A DNA stretch of 64,000 bases from contig JBFMHC010000046.1 in the NCBI GenBank assembly GCA_040751755.1, positions 248,001 to 312,000 of the forward strand, written 5' to 3'. Of this stretch, positions 57,716-64,000 are shown piece after piece; position 1 is the stretch's first letter; each line of letters starts with the position of its first letter. A model generated the notes under the pieces. That model was not told the origin of the DNA. It did not search any database and was given only the letters and a program-made list of their open reading frames with translations. This DNA is from PFJX01 sp040751755 (GTDB lineage: Bacteria > Pseudomonadota > Gammaproteobacteria > Burkholderiales > Thiobacillaceae). Both the position numbers and the translations under genes were made by a program.

Positions 57716-57775
57716 CACCGCCCCGGTAGTTTTGGCGGATTGCCGCGCCGCCGCGCCCCCCGTATAAAGCCCGCC

Positions 57776-58528
57776 ATGCCGCGCCTCCTGCTCACACTCG
57801 CCGCCTGCCTGCTGCTGATCCTCCCCGCCCGCGCCGCCGAGGAGGTGGGCATCGTCCTGCCCGCCGGCGTCGAGGTGACGAGCCAGCGCTTCGCCGCCGC
57901 CCAGGGGCCGGTACTGCTCTGGTTCACCGGACAGTACGGCGACGTCGAGGCGGAGCGCAATGCCGCCGCCGCGCTGGCGGCGCGTGGTGTCGAGGTCTGG
58001 CTGACGGACTGGCTGGCGCCTTACTTCCTGCCGCAGCTGCCGGGCAGCATGGCCAAGGTGCCGGCGCGCGACCTGGGCGACTGGCTGGCGGCGCTGCGCC
58101 AGCGCCTGCCGGGGCGGACCGTGGTCCTGCTCGGCTCCGCCCACACCGCCGACCTGGCCCTGCGTGCCGCGCGGGACGCCCGCGAGCGCCTGGGCGTGGG
58201 GGTGGACGGCGCGCTGCTGCTGTTCCCGCTGCTGTACCGCGACATCGAGGTGGGGGCCGAGCCCGAGTACGCGCCGGTGGTCGACGCCACGCGCCTGAAG
58301 CTCGCCGTGCTGGTGCCCAGGTCGTCGGCCGGCTACTGGTGGCGCGAGCGCCTCAAGGCGCGCCTGGAGGCCGCCGGCAGCCAGGTCTCGCTGACCGTCC
58401 TGCCAGGCCTGCGCGACGGCTTCTACCGCCGTTCGGACGCCACAGAGGGCGAGGTCGCGGCGGGTGGCCGGCTCGCCGAGATGCTTTGGCAACCGCTGCA
58501 AGACCTGATGGGAGACAAGACGCCGTGA
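57776..58528 (+). CDS. Exported alpha/beta-hydrolase-like protein
   Basis: 250 residues with a signal peptide (LLLTLAACLLLILPARA). The body resembles an alpha/beta hydrolase: a WFTGQYGD oxyanion-type segment, LLGSAHTADLAL with Ser where the nucleophile would be, and GLRDGFYRR near the end. No family recognised. Its stop overlaps the TlpA-like start (GTGA), so the two are coupled. A TATAAA sits about 10 bases before ATG 57776. Confidence 0.7.
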   Translation: MPRLLLTLAACLLLILPARAAEEVGIVLPAGVEVTSQRFAAAQGPVLLWFTGQYGDVEAERNAAAALAARGVEVWLTDWLAPYFLPQLPGSMAKVPARDLGDWLAALRQRLPGRTVVLLGSAHTADLALRAARDARERLGVGVDGALLLFPLLYRDIEVGAEPEYAPVVDATRLKLAVLVPRSSAGYWWRERLKARLEAAGSQVSLTVLPGLRDGFYRRSDATEGEVAAGGRLAEMLWQPLQDLMGDKTP

Positions 58529-59028
58529 AGACCCTGTTCGCCATGTTCCTGGCCCTGTGCCTGGCCACCCCGGCCCTCGCCGCCGAGCTCAAGGACCTGC
58601 CGGCGAAGCCCGCCGCGCCCCTGGCCCTGCCCGCCCTGGCCGGCGGCAGCGTCGACCTCGCCCAGCTGCGCGGCAAGGTGGTGCTGGTCAACTTCTGGGC
58701 CGCCTGGTGCCCGCCCTGCCTCAAGGAGATGCCCTCCATGAACCGCCTGGCGCAACGGCTGGCGGGGCGGCCCTTCGTCATCCTCGGCGTCAACGCCGGC
58801 GACGACGCCGAGGCGGTGCGCGCCTTCCTGAAGAAGGCGCCGGTCGACTTCCCCATCCTGCTCGACGAGGAGGGGCGCACCCTCAAGTCCTGGCAGGCCT
58901 TCGTCTTCCCCACCAGCTACGTGGTGGATCGGCAGGGGCGGGTGCGCATGGGTCTGTTCGGCTCCATCGAGTGGGACGAGGCGGAGACGGTGGCGCGCAT
59001 CGAGGCGCTGATCGACGAGAAGCACTAG
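58525..59028 (+). CDS. TlpA-like periplasmic thioredoxin
   Basis: 167 residues, signal peptide then a thioredoxin fold with WCPPC and the cis-proline FPTSYVVD. Periplasmic TlpA/ResA-type disulfide reductase, often for cytochrome c or copper proteins. GTG start, coupled to the preceding gene. Confidence 0.9.
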   Translation: MKTLFAMFLALCLATPALAAELKDLPAKPAAPLALPALAGGSVDLAQLRGKVVLVNFWAAWCPPCLKEMPSMNRLAQRLAGRPFVILGVNAGDDAEAVRAFLKKAPVDFPILLDEEGRTLKSWQAFVFPTSYVVDRQGRVRMGLFGSIEWDEAETVARIEALIDEKH

Positions 59029-59040
59029 CGCGTGGCGATT

Positions 59041-59082
59041 GGCAATGTCTACTAATTTGTTGTCAATTTAGTAGACATTGCC
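59041..59082 (+). promoter_or_regulatory. Upstream palindromic operator of fic
   Basis: GGCAATGTCTACTAA (59041-59055) and its exact inverse (59068-59082) flank a 12-base spacer. It shares the TCTACTAA half-site and the identical spacer length with the second palindrome. Confidence 0.8.
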
Positions 59083-59103
59083 GCATCGCCTTGTCTATGC
59101 TCG

Positions 59104-59135
59104 GGTCTACTAATTTGACTCAGGTTTAGTAGACC
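59104..59135 (+). promoter_or_regulatory. Start-proximal palindromic operator of fic
   Basis: GGTCTACTAA (59104-59113) and its exact inverse (59126-59135) flank a 12-base spacer; the last base directly precedes the fic ATG. Centre-to-centre distance to the first palindrome is 58 bases. The position means bound protein would block transcription or translation initiation. Confidence 0.8.
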
Positions 59136-60488
59136 ATGCGCCTGCCAGACCCCGCGCCCGCCCTGGAAAGCGTGCTGGCGCAACTGCCGCCCGACCGCAT
59201 CGAGGCGGCCATTCCGCACGTCAACCCGCTGCCCGCGGGGAAATACCTGCATTGGGACGAGCTGCGCCGGCGCCCCGCCCCGGACGGGCTGACGCACGCG
59301 GAGTGGTGGGCGGCGGTCACGCTCGCGCGTGCCTCGTCGTTCCAGCGCCTGCCCTTGCTGGACAAGCGGGGCGAGCCCTTCGTGTTCGCCGTGCCCAGCC
59401 CGGTGGCGATCGACCTGCACCACATCGACCGCGATGCGGCCGGGCGGATCCGTTCGAGCGCGGGCGGGCCGCTGCAGGAGGAGTCGCAACGCTACCTGAT
59501 CGGCTCGCTGATCGAGGAGGCCATCACCTCCAGCCAGCTGGAGGGCGCGTCGACCACGCGCAAGGCGGCGGCGGCCATGCTACGGAGCGGGCGCAAGCCG
59601 CGCGACCTGAGCGAGCGGATGATCTTCAACAACTATCGGGCCATGGAGCACCTGCGGGCGCTGCGTGAGGTGGCGCTGACCCCGGATCACGTCCTGGAAC
59701 TGCACCGCATCCTCACCGAGGACACCCTGGACGACCCGGAGGACGCGGGCAGATATCGGCGCGCGGATGACGTGCACGTGGTCGACGCGCGGGACAGCAC
59801 CCCGCTGCACGTGCCCCCCGCCCACGGCGAGTTGCCGGCGCGCATGCGGCGGCTGTGCGATTTCGCCAATGCCGACGAGGCCGCCCTGCCGTTCGTGCAC
59901 CCGGTGCTGCGCGCCATCCTGCTGCATTTCATGATCGGCTACGACCACCCCTTCGCCGACGGCAACGGGCGCACGGCGCGCGCGCTGTTCTATTGGTCCA
60001 TGGCCCGGAGCGGCTACTGGCTGATGGAATACACGTCGATCAGCCACATCCTGCGCAAGGCGCCGGCGCAGTACATGCGCGCCTATCTGCACACGGAAAC
60101 GGACAAGAACGACACCACCTACTTCCTGCTGCACCAGCTGCACACCATCCGCCGGGCCATCGCGGCCCTGCACGAATACGTGGACAGGAAGTCGCGCGAG
60201 CAGAAGGAGACGGAACGCCTGCTGGCCGGTTCGCCCAGGCTGCGCGGGCGTTTCAACCGCCGCCAGACCGCGCTCCTGAACCACGCGCTGCGCCACGGCG
60301 GCGAGGCGTATCGGGTCGATGCCCACCAGCGCTCGCACGGCGTGGTGTACCAGACGGCGCGGCACGACCTGCTGGACCTGGAATCGCTGGGCCTCCTGGA
60401 GAAGACCCGGCAGGGCAACGCCTTCCTGTTCTACGCGCCCGCCGACCTGCGCGACCGGCTGGCCCGCCTGGCCGCCATGCCCGCGTAG
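59136..60488 (+). CDS. Fic-domain AMP-transferase with C-terminal winged helix
   Basis: 450 residues. The catalytic loop HPFADGNGRTAR (271-282) is intact, so AMPylation of protein hydroxyls is expected. Ser132-xxx-Glu136-Gly137 (SSQLEG) is the inhibitory helix motif placed before the Fic core, i.e. class II, self-restrained. The N-terminal domain is the extended type common to class II Fic proteins; residues about 375-435 look like a winged helix (TALLNHALR...GVVYQTARHDLLDLESLGLLEK). Two palindromes upstream suggest self-regulation. No antitoxin gene is adjacent. Confidence 0.92.
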   Translation: MRLPDPAPALESVLAQLPPDRIEAAIPHVNPLPAGKYLHWDELRRRPAPDGLTHAEWWAAVTLARASSFQRLPLLDKRGEPFVFAVPSPVAIDLHHIDRDAAGRIRSSAGGPLQEESQRYLIGSLIEEAITSSQLEGASTTRKAAAAMLRSGRKPRDLSERMIFNNYRAMEHLRALREVALTPDHVLELHRILTEDTLDDPEDAGRYRRADDVHVVDARDSTPLHVPPAHGELPARMRRLCDFANADEAALPFVHPVLRAILLHFMIGYDHPFADGNGRTARALFYWSMARSGYWLMEYTSISHILRKAPAQYMRAYLHTETDKNDTTYFLLHQLHTIRRAIAALHEYVDRKSREQKETERLLAGSPRLRGRFNRRQTALLNHALRHGGEAYRVDAHQRSHGVVYQTARHDLLDLESLGLLEKTRQGNAFLFYAPADLRDRLARLAAMPA

Positions 60489-60507
60489 GGCGCGGCGCCG
60501 GTGCGCC

Positions 60508-60741
60508 TCAGCCCAGCCAGGCCTCGATCTTCTTGCGGTCCGGCACGCCGCCGGCGTGCACCACCTTGCCGTCGATCACCACGCCGGGCGTGCTCATCAC
60601 ACCGTAGCCGAGGATGGCGGCCATGTCGGTGACCTTTTCCAGCTGGATGGCGAGGCCCCTGGCGGCGGCGACCTCCTCGATCAGTTTCGCGGTGGTCTCG
60701 CAGTTGCGGCAGCCGGTGCCGAGTACCTTCACGTTCTTCAT
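60508..60741 (-). CDS. Thioredoxin-like small redox protein of the arsenic cluster
   Basis: 77 residues, single thioredoxin fold with C11-RN-C14 and the cis-proline STPGVVIDGKVVHAGG. Members of this family occur in arsenic and other metalloid operons, where they may supply electrons. Overlaps arsM by 4 bases (ATGA). Confidence 0.88.
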   Translation of the reverse strand: MKNVKVLGTGCRNCETTAKLIEEVAAARGLAIQLEKVTDMAAILGYGVMSTPGVVIDGKVVHAGGVPDRKKIEAWLG

Positions 60742-61541
60742 GCGCTCTTCCCCAGGGGTTTGACGGCCTCGATGTTGGCCGAGGCGATGTAGTTCTCCAC
60801 GCCGCGCCCCGGCGCCCAGTGCTGGATGAACTCGCGGCTGGCGTCCTTGGGCGAGATGCGGACCTGGGCGAAGCCGGCGGCGACCAGCATGTGGGTGAGC
60901 TCGCCGACGCTCGCGGCACCGGCGACGCAGCCGGTGTAGAGCGCCACCTCGGCCTGCATCTCCGCCGGCAGTTCGGCGGTCAGGACGATGTCGGAGATCG
61001 CCAGGCGGCCGCCCGGCCTGAGCGCGCGGAAGGCGTCGCGGAACACCTGCGCCTTGTCGGGCGAGAGGTTGATCACGCAGTTGGAGATGATCACGTCGAT
61101 CGTCGCGTCGGCCACCGGCAGGTGCTCGATCTCGCCGAGGCGGAACTCCACATTGGCGTAGGCCCCCTTGGCCGCGTTGGCGCGTGCCTTGCTGACCATG
61201 TCCGGGGTCATGTCGACGCCGATCACCCGCCCGCTCCCGCCCACCTGGCGCGCGGCGAGGAAGCAGTCGAAGCCGGCGCCGCTGCCCAGGTCGAGCACCC
61301 TCTCGCCCGGCTGGAGCGCGGCGATGGCCTGCGGGTTGCCGCAACCCAGGCCCAGGTTGGCGCCTTCCGGCACGCTGTCGGTCTCCTCGGCGCTATAGCC
61401 GATGCCGCGCGACAGCAGGTCGGCGACGGACTCCTCGGACGGCGCGCAGCAGCTCGGGCCGCAGCCGCAGCCGCCGTTCTCGGCACGCGCCACGGCGCCG
61501 TAGGCGCTGCGTACGTGCTGGCGGATCTCGTCGTGCTTCAT
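60738..61541 (-). CDS. arsM: Arsenite S-adenosylmethionine methyltransferase
   Basis: 267 residues. SAM site DLGSGAGFDCF at 84-94. The three conserved arsenic-binding cysteines fit Cys67 (LGCGNP), Cys155 (SNCVINL) and Cys205 (TGCVAGA). An extra Cys-rich segment at 25-32 (CGCGPSCC) may bind arsenic too. Start 61541 selected by GAGGTG; GTG 61550 also open. Methylates arsenite to volatile or exported species. Confidence 0.95.
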   Translation of the reverse strand: MKHDEIRQHVRSAYGAVARAENGGCGCGPSCCAPSEESVADLLSRGIGYSAEETDSVPEGANLGLGCGNPQAIAALQPGERVLDLGSGAGFDCFLAARQVGGSGRVIGVDMTPDMVSKARANAAKGAYANVEFRLGEIEHLPVADATIDVIISNCVINLSPDKAQVFRDAFRALRPGGRLAISDIVLTAELPAEMQAEVALYTGCVAGAASVGELTHMLVAAGFAQVRISPKDASREFIQHWAPGRGVENYIASANIEAVKPLGKSA

Positions 61542-61551
61542 CGCGCTCACC

Positions 61552-61875
61552 TCAGCAACAGGACTGGCCGGACTTGGTCGGCGTGCAGCACGTGCCGCCC
61601 TGCACCACGGCGATGTTGGCGAAGGGGTCGACGGGCTGCTTCGGCTTGGCCGGGGCGAAGGCCTCGGCGTAGGCGGCGTCGAAGCTCGCGTCCAGGGCCT
61701 GCGGCGCTTCGTCGCGGATGTGGCGAGCGATCTCGATCACGGTGTCGATCTGCTCCTTCGCCACGCCGTACTCCTTCAACTTGTCCACCTGGCACAGGCC
61801 CTGTTTCGGGTGGTTGGCGGCGATGTTCGCGGCGAGCGACACCAGGGCGACGATGGAGGGGTGAAGGTCAGCCAT
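61552..61875 (-). CDS. Cysteine-tailed small protein in the ars operon
   Basis: 107 residues, mostly helical with a C-terminal tail GGTCCTPTKSGQSCC (Cys96, 97, 106, 107) and Cys28. AHPKQGL-like helices hint at an AhpD-type or carboxymuconolactone-related fold, but this is weak. Cysteine pairs look suited to trivalent arsenic. Good RBS AAGGAG. The stop lies 10 bases before the arsM start. Confidence 0.8.
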   Translation of the reverse strand: MADLHPSIVALVSLAANIAANHPKQGLCQVDKLKEYGVAKEQIDTVIEIARHIRDEAPQALDASFDAAYAEAFAPAKPKQPVDPFANIAVVQGGTCCTPTKSGQSCC

Positions 61876-61885
61876 TTCTTGCTCC

Positions 61886-62842
61886 TTACAGCACGGCGTT
61901 GAAGACGAAGCCCACCAGCACGATGCCGGCGGCCACCACCCCCGCGAACACCGCGATCAGGGTGGGTTTGAGGACCTTGCGCAGGATCACCATCTCCGGC
62001 AGGGAGAGCGCGATCACGCTCATCATGAAGGCCAGCGCCGTGCCCAGGGCCGCGCCCTTGCCGAGCAGGGCCTGGATCACCGGCAGGATGCCGGCGGCGT
62101 TGCTGTACATGGGCACGCCCAGCAGCACGGCGGCGGGCACCGCCCACCACTGGTCCTTGCCCATGATGCCGGCCATCAGGTCCTGCGGCACGTAGCCGTG
62201 GATGCCCGCGCCGACGGCAATGCCGCCGACCAGCCAGGGCCAGACGCGGCCGACGATCTCCTTGACGTAGGCGACGCCCTTGCCCAGGCGGTCGCGCCAG
62301 CCGGGGTCGGCGTCGTCCAGCGCCGGCGCGGCGCCGACCTGGATGGCGCGCACCCAGTCCTCCAGGTGGTGCTCCATGCCCAGGCGGCCGATCACCAGGC
62401 CGGCGACGATCGCCACCGTCAGACCCAGCACCAGGTAGAGCGCCGCCACCTTCCAGCCGAACAGGCCGAACAGCAGGGCCAGGGCGATCTCGTTGACCAT
62501 GGGTGCTGCGATCAGGAAGGAGAAGGTCACGCCCAGCGGCACGCCGGCGGAGAGGAAGCCGATGAACAGCGGCACCGCCGAGCAGGAACAGAACGGCGTG
62601 ACGATGCCCAGGGATGCGGCCATCACGTTGCCCAGGCCCAGCGGCCGGTTGGCCAGCCAGGCGCGCGTGCGCTCGGGCGAGATCCAGCTGTGCACCACGC
62701 CCATGACGAACACCACCGCGACCAGCAGCAGGAAGACCTTGGGCGTGTCGTAGAGGAAGAACTTCACCGCCTCGCCCAGGCGGGTGCCCGGGACGAGGCC
62801 CAGGACCTCGAAACTCAGCCAGGCGGCGAAGGCGTCGAGCAT
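61886..62842 (-). CDS. arsP: ArsP-type permease for organoarsenicals
   Basis: 318 residues, about eight hydrophobic helices. The TPFCSCSAVPLFIGFLSAG motif (Cys85, Cys87) is the signature of the ArsP/permease (DUF318) family that exports trivalent methylated arsenicals. It overlaps the MBL gene by one base (TGATG). Presence with arsM supports methyl-arsenic efflux. Confidence 0.9.
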   Translation of the reverse strand: MLDAFAAWLSFEVLGLVPGTRLGEAVKFFLYDTPKVFLLLVAVVFVMGVVHSWISPERTRAWLANRPLGLGNVMAASLGIVTPFCSCSAVPLFIGFLSAGVPLGVTFSFLIAAPMVNEIALALLFGLFGWKVAALYLVLGLTVAIVAGLVIGRLGMEHHLEDWVRAIQVGAAPALDDADPGWRDRLGKGVAYVKEIVGRVWPWLVGGIAVGAGIHGYVPQDLMAGIMGKDQWWAVPAAVLLGVPMYSNAAGILPVIQALLGKGAALGTALAFMMSVIALSLPEMVILRKVLKPTLIAVFAGVVAAGIVLVGFVFNAVL

Positions 62843-63768
62843 CAGGGGGCCTCGAACTCCACGAAGGCGCGGTTCATGTTGGCGCGGTGCAGGCCGTCGT
62901 AGTTCTGCAGGTGGCGGAAGCGGGGCAGGTCGGCGTACTTGTCGAGGGTGGCGTCCATGGGCTCCATGTCGCGTGCGGCCTGGCCGATGACGTCGGCGAG
63001 GAAGTCCTCGTAGTCGCCGGATTCGCGCCTGGCCTTGGCCAGGTCGCACACGCCGCCGTGGCCGGGGACGATGTGCTGCGGGTTCAGCGCCTCCAGCGCA
63101 TGGAAGGCCTTCTGGCTGGCCTTGACGCTGGACCAGGGCAACACGCCGAGGAGGCGGTCGACGAAGACCAGGTCGCCGCTGAAGAGCACGTTCCGCTTCG
63201 GCAGCCAGACCCAGGCGTCGCCGGGGAAGTGGGCGTCGGTCAGGCGCAGCGCCAGGGTCTCGCCGCCCAGTTCGATGCGGGCCTCGTCGCCCGCCAGCAC
63301 GCGCCGCGCCGGCATGGGCAGGGTGCCCTGCAGGCGCTCGCCGAGAAAGCCGCGCAGCATCTGCATGTGCTGCTCGGCGAATTGGTCCTGGGTGGCGGCG
63401 GTACGGGCCAGGGCGATGATCTCGGCACCTTGCGCGGCGAAGAAGGCGTTGCCCAGCCAGCGGTGGTCCTGGCTGCCGGTGTTGACCACCCAGCGCACCG
63501 GCTGCGGCGTCACGGCGCGGATCGCCGCCGCCAGCTTCTCGGCGCCGACCTTGCTGGCGCCGGAGTCGATCAGGATCACGCCTTGGGGCGTGACGACGAA
63601 GCCGTAGTTGGCGTTGAGGCCGTCGTTGTCCGCGCTGCGCTGGCCCAGGGGGCCGACGATGGCGTAGACGTTGTCGACCACCTTTTCGGCCTTGGGCTGG
63701 AAGTCGGCCCGGCCCGGGAGCGGCAGGAGTGTGAGGGCCGTGAAGAAGGTCAGCAGGAGTTTGCGCAC
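62842..63768 (-). CDS. Exported metallo-beta-lactamase-fold protein
   Basis: 308 residues with a signal peptide (MRKLLLTFFTALTLLPLPGRA). MBL strands are visible: VILIDSGASKVGAEKL, TDAHFPGDAW, VLFSGDLVFVDRL and IVPGHGGVCDL. At the usual HxHxDH metal site the sequence reads NTGSQDHRWLGN (96-107), so the site is altered. GTG start with GAGGT upstream. Possibly related to sulfur-oxidation or quinoprotein-associated MBL proteins; role here unclear. Confidence 0.82.
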   Translation of the reverse strand: MRKLLLTFFTALTLLPLPGRADFQPKAEKVVDNVYAIVGPLGQRSADNDGLNANYGFVVTPQGVILIDSGASKVGAEKLAAAIRAVTPQPVRWVVNTGSQDHRWLGNAFFAAQGAEIIALARTAATQDQFAEQHMQMLRGFLGERLQGTLPMPARRVLAGDEARIELGGETLALRLTDAHFPGDAWVWLPKRNVLFSGDLVFVDRLLGVLPWSSVKASQKAFHALEALNPQHIVPGHGGVCDLAKARRESGDYEDFLADVIGQAARDMEPMDATLDKYADLPRFRHLQNYDGLHRANMNRAFVEFEAP

Positions 63769-63778
63769 GCGCGGTACC

Positions 63779-64000
63779 TCATTCGTTTTCGGGGTGGGGC
63801 AGGATCACGTCCGGCGCGCGTTTCGGCAAGGTGGGAATCAACCAGCGGAACAGCGCGGTGGCGGCGAAGGCGCCGAGCAGCTGCGCGGCGATGAAGGCGG
63901 GCGTGTCGACGGGGCGGATGCCGGCGAAGGTGTCGGAGGCGGCGCGCGCCAGGGTCACCGCCGGGTTGGCGAAGGAGGTGGAGGCGGTGAACCAGTAGGC
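63779..64000 (-). CDS. Aquaporin-family channel, C-terminal part (AqpS/GlpF-like)
   Basis: The last 73 residues before the stop at 63779; the rest is outside the window. The second NPA motif lies in FANPAVTLARAASDTF, preceded by AYWFTAST and followed by AFIAAQLLGA, typical of aquaglyceroporin-type channels that take part in arsenic operons. The stop codon overlaps the RBS region of the MBL gene. Confidence 0.88.
   Translation of the reverse strand, partial: AYWFTASTSFANPAVTLARAASDTFAGIRPVDTPAFIAAQLLGAFAATALFRWLIPTLPKRAPDVILPHPENE

Overview
This is a contiguous stretch of a very GC-rich proteobacterial chromosome. Almost all of it is tightly packed housekeeping operons, with ATGA or TGATG overlaps between most neighbouring genes. 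The gene orders tpiA-secG-tRNA-Leu-(...)-nuoA to nuoN and lipB-ybeD-dat-dacA-rlpA-mrdB-mrdA-mreDCB facing gatCAB are shared by betaproteobacteria and by sulfur-oxidising gammaproteobacteria. I lean to a betaproteobacterium-like sulfur oxidiser but cannot settle the class from this window. A sigma-28 type promoter in front of a soluble chemoreceptor implies a flagellated, chemotactic cell. Two large c-di-GMP enzymes imply motile/sessile switching.

Layout. 1-954: end of tpiA, secG, tRNA-Leu(GAG) and its terminator. 1004-3120 (minus): an unusual operon of a lone dsrA-type sulfite reductase subunit, a small acidic protein and a DsrC-like protein that has lost the redox cysteines. 3284-7979 (plus): the divergent SUF iron-sulfur assembly cluster sufB (frameshifted by an 8-C tract), sufC, sufD, sufU, sufT and a Rieske ferredoxin, with no sufS. 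An IscR-like palindrome lies between the two units. 7993-10725: a periplasmic chalcone-isomerase-fold protein and a GGDEF/EAL protein. 10820-25170: the complete 14-gene complex I operon behind an AT-rich leader and a near-consensus promoter.

25244-29067 (minus): a lipoprotein substrate-binding protein translationally coupled to a membrane PAS/GGDEF/EAL protein. 29210-29390: dispersed hairpin repeats. 29443-31428: acs. 31541-34342: glnE, carrying an in-frame palindromic repeat insert. 34378-34710: a lipoprotein. 34718-38082 (minus): a metal-uptake cluster (small periplasmic protein, outer-membrane porin-like protein, ZnuA-like and ZnuB-like) without an ATPase. 38121-48132 (minus): lipoylation, D-amino-acid and peptidoglycan/rod-shape genes. 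48271-51824: gatC, gatA, an unknown gene, gatB.

51889-58528: a DUF4124 protein and pyrE (minus), then exoIII, an AmpG-like transporter, a zinc-binding cytosolic chemoreceptor, acuI and a hydrolase-fold protein. 58525-59028: a TlpA-like thioredoxin. 59136-60488: a Fic adenylyltransferase preceded by two matching palindromes. 60508-64000 (minus): an arsenic-type operon of thioredoxin-like protein, arsM, cysteine-tailed protein, arsP, metallo-beta-lactamase-fold protein and a truncated aquaporin.

The parts most worth a second look are the dsrA / DsrC-like operon paired with a desulfurase-less SUF cluster, the Fic gene with duplicated operators, the repeat inside glnE, the binding protein coupled to a c-di-GMP enzyme, and the metal and arsenic clusters. 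Every assignment rests on reading the sequence and on remembered family features; no database search was run.
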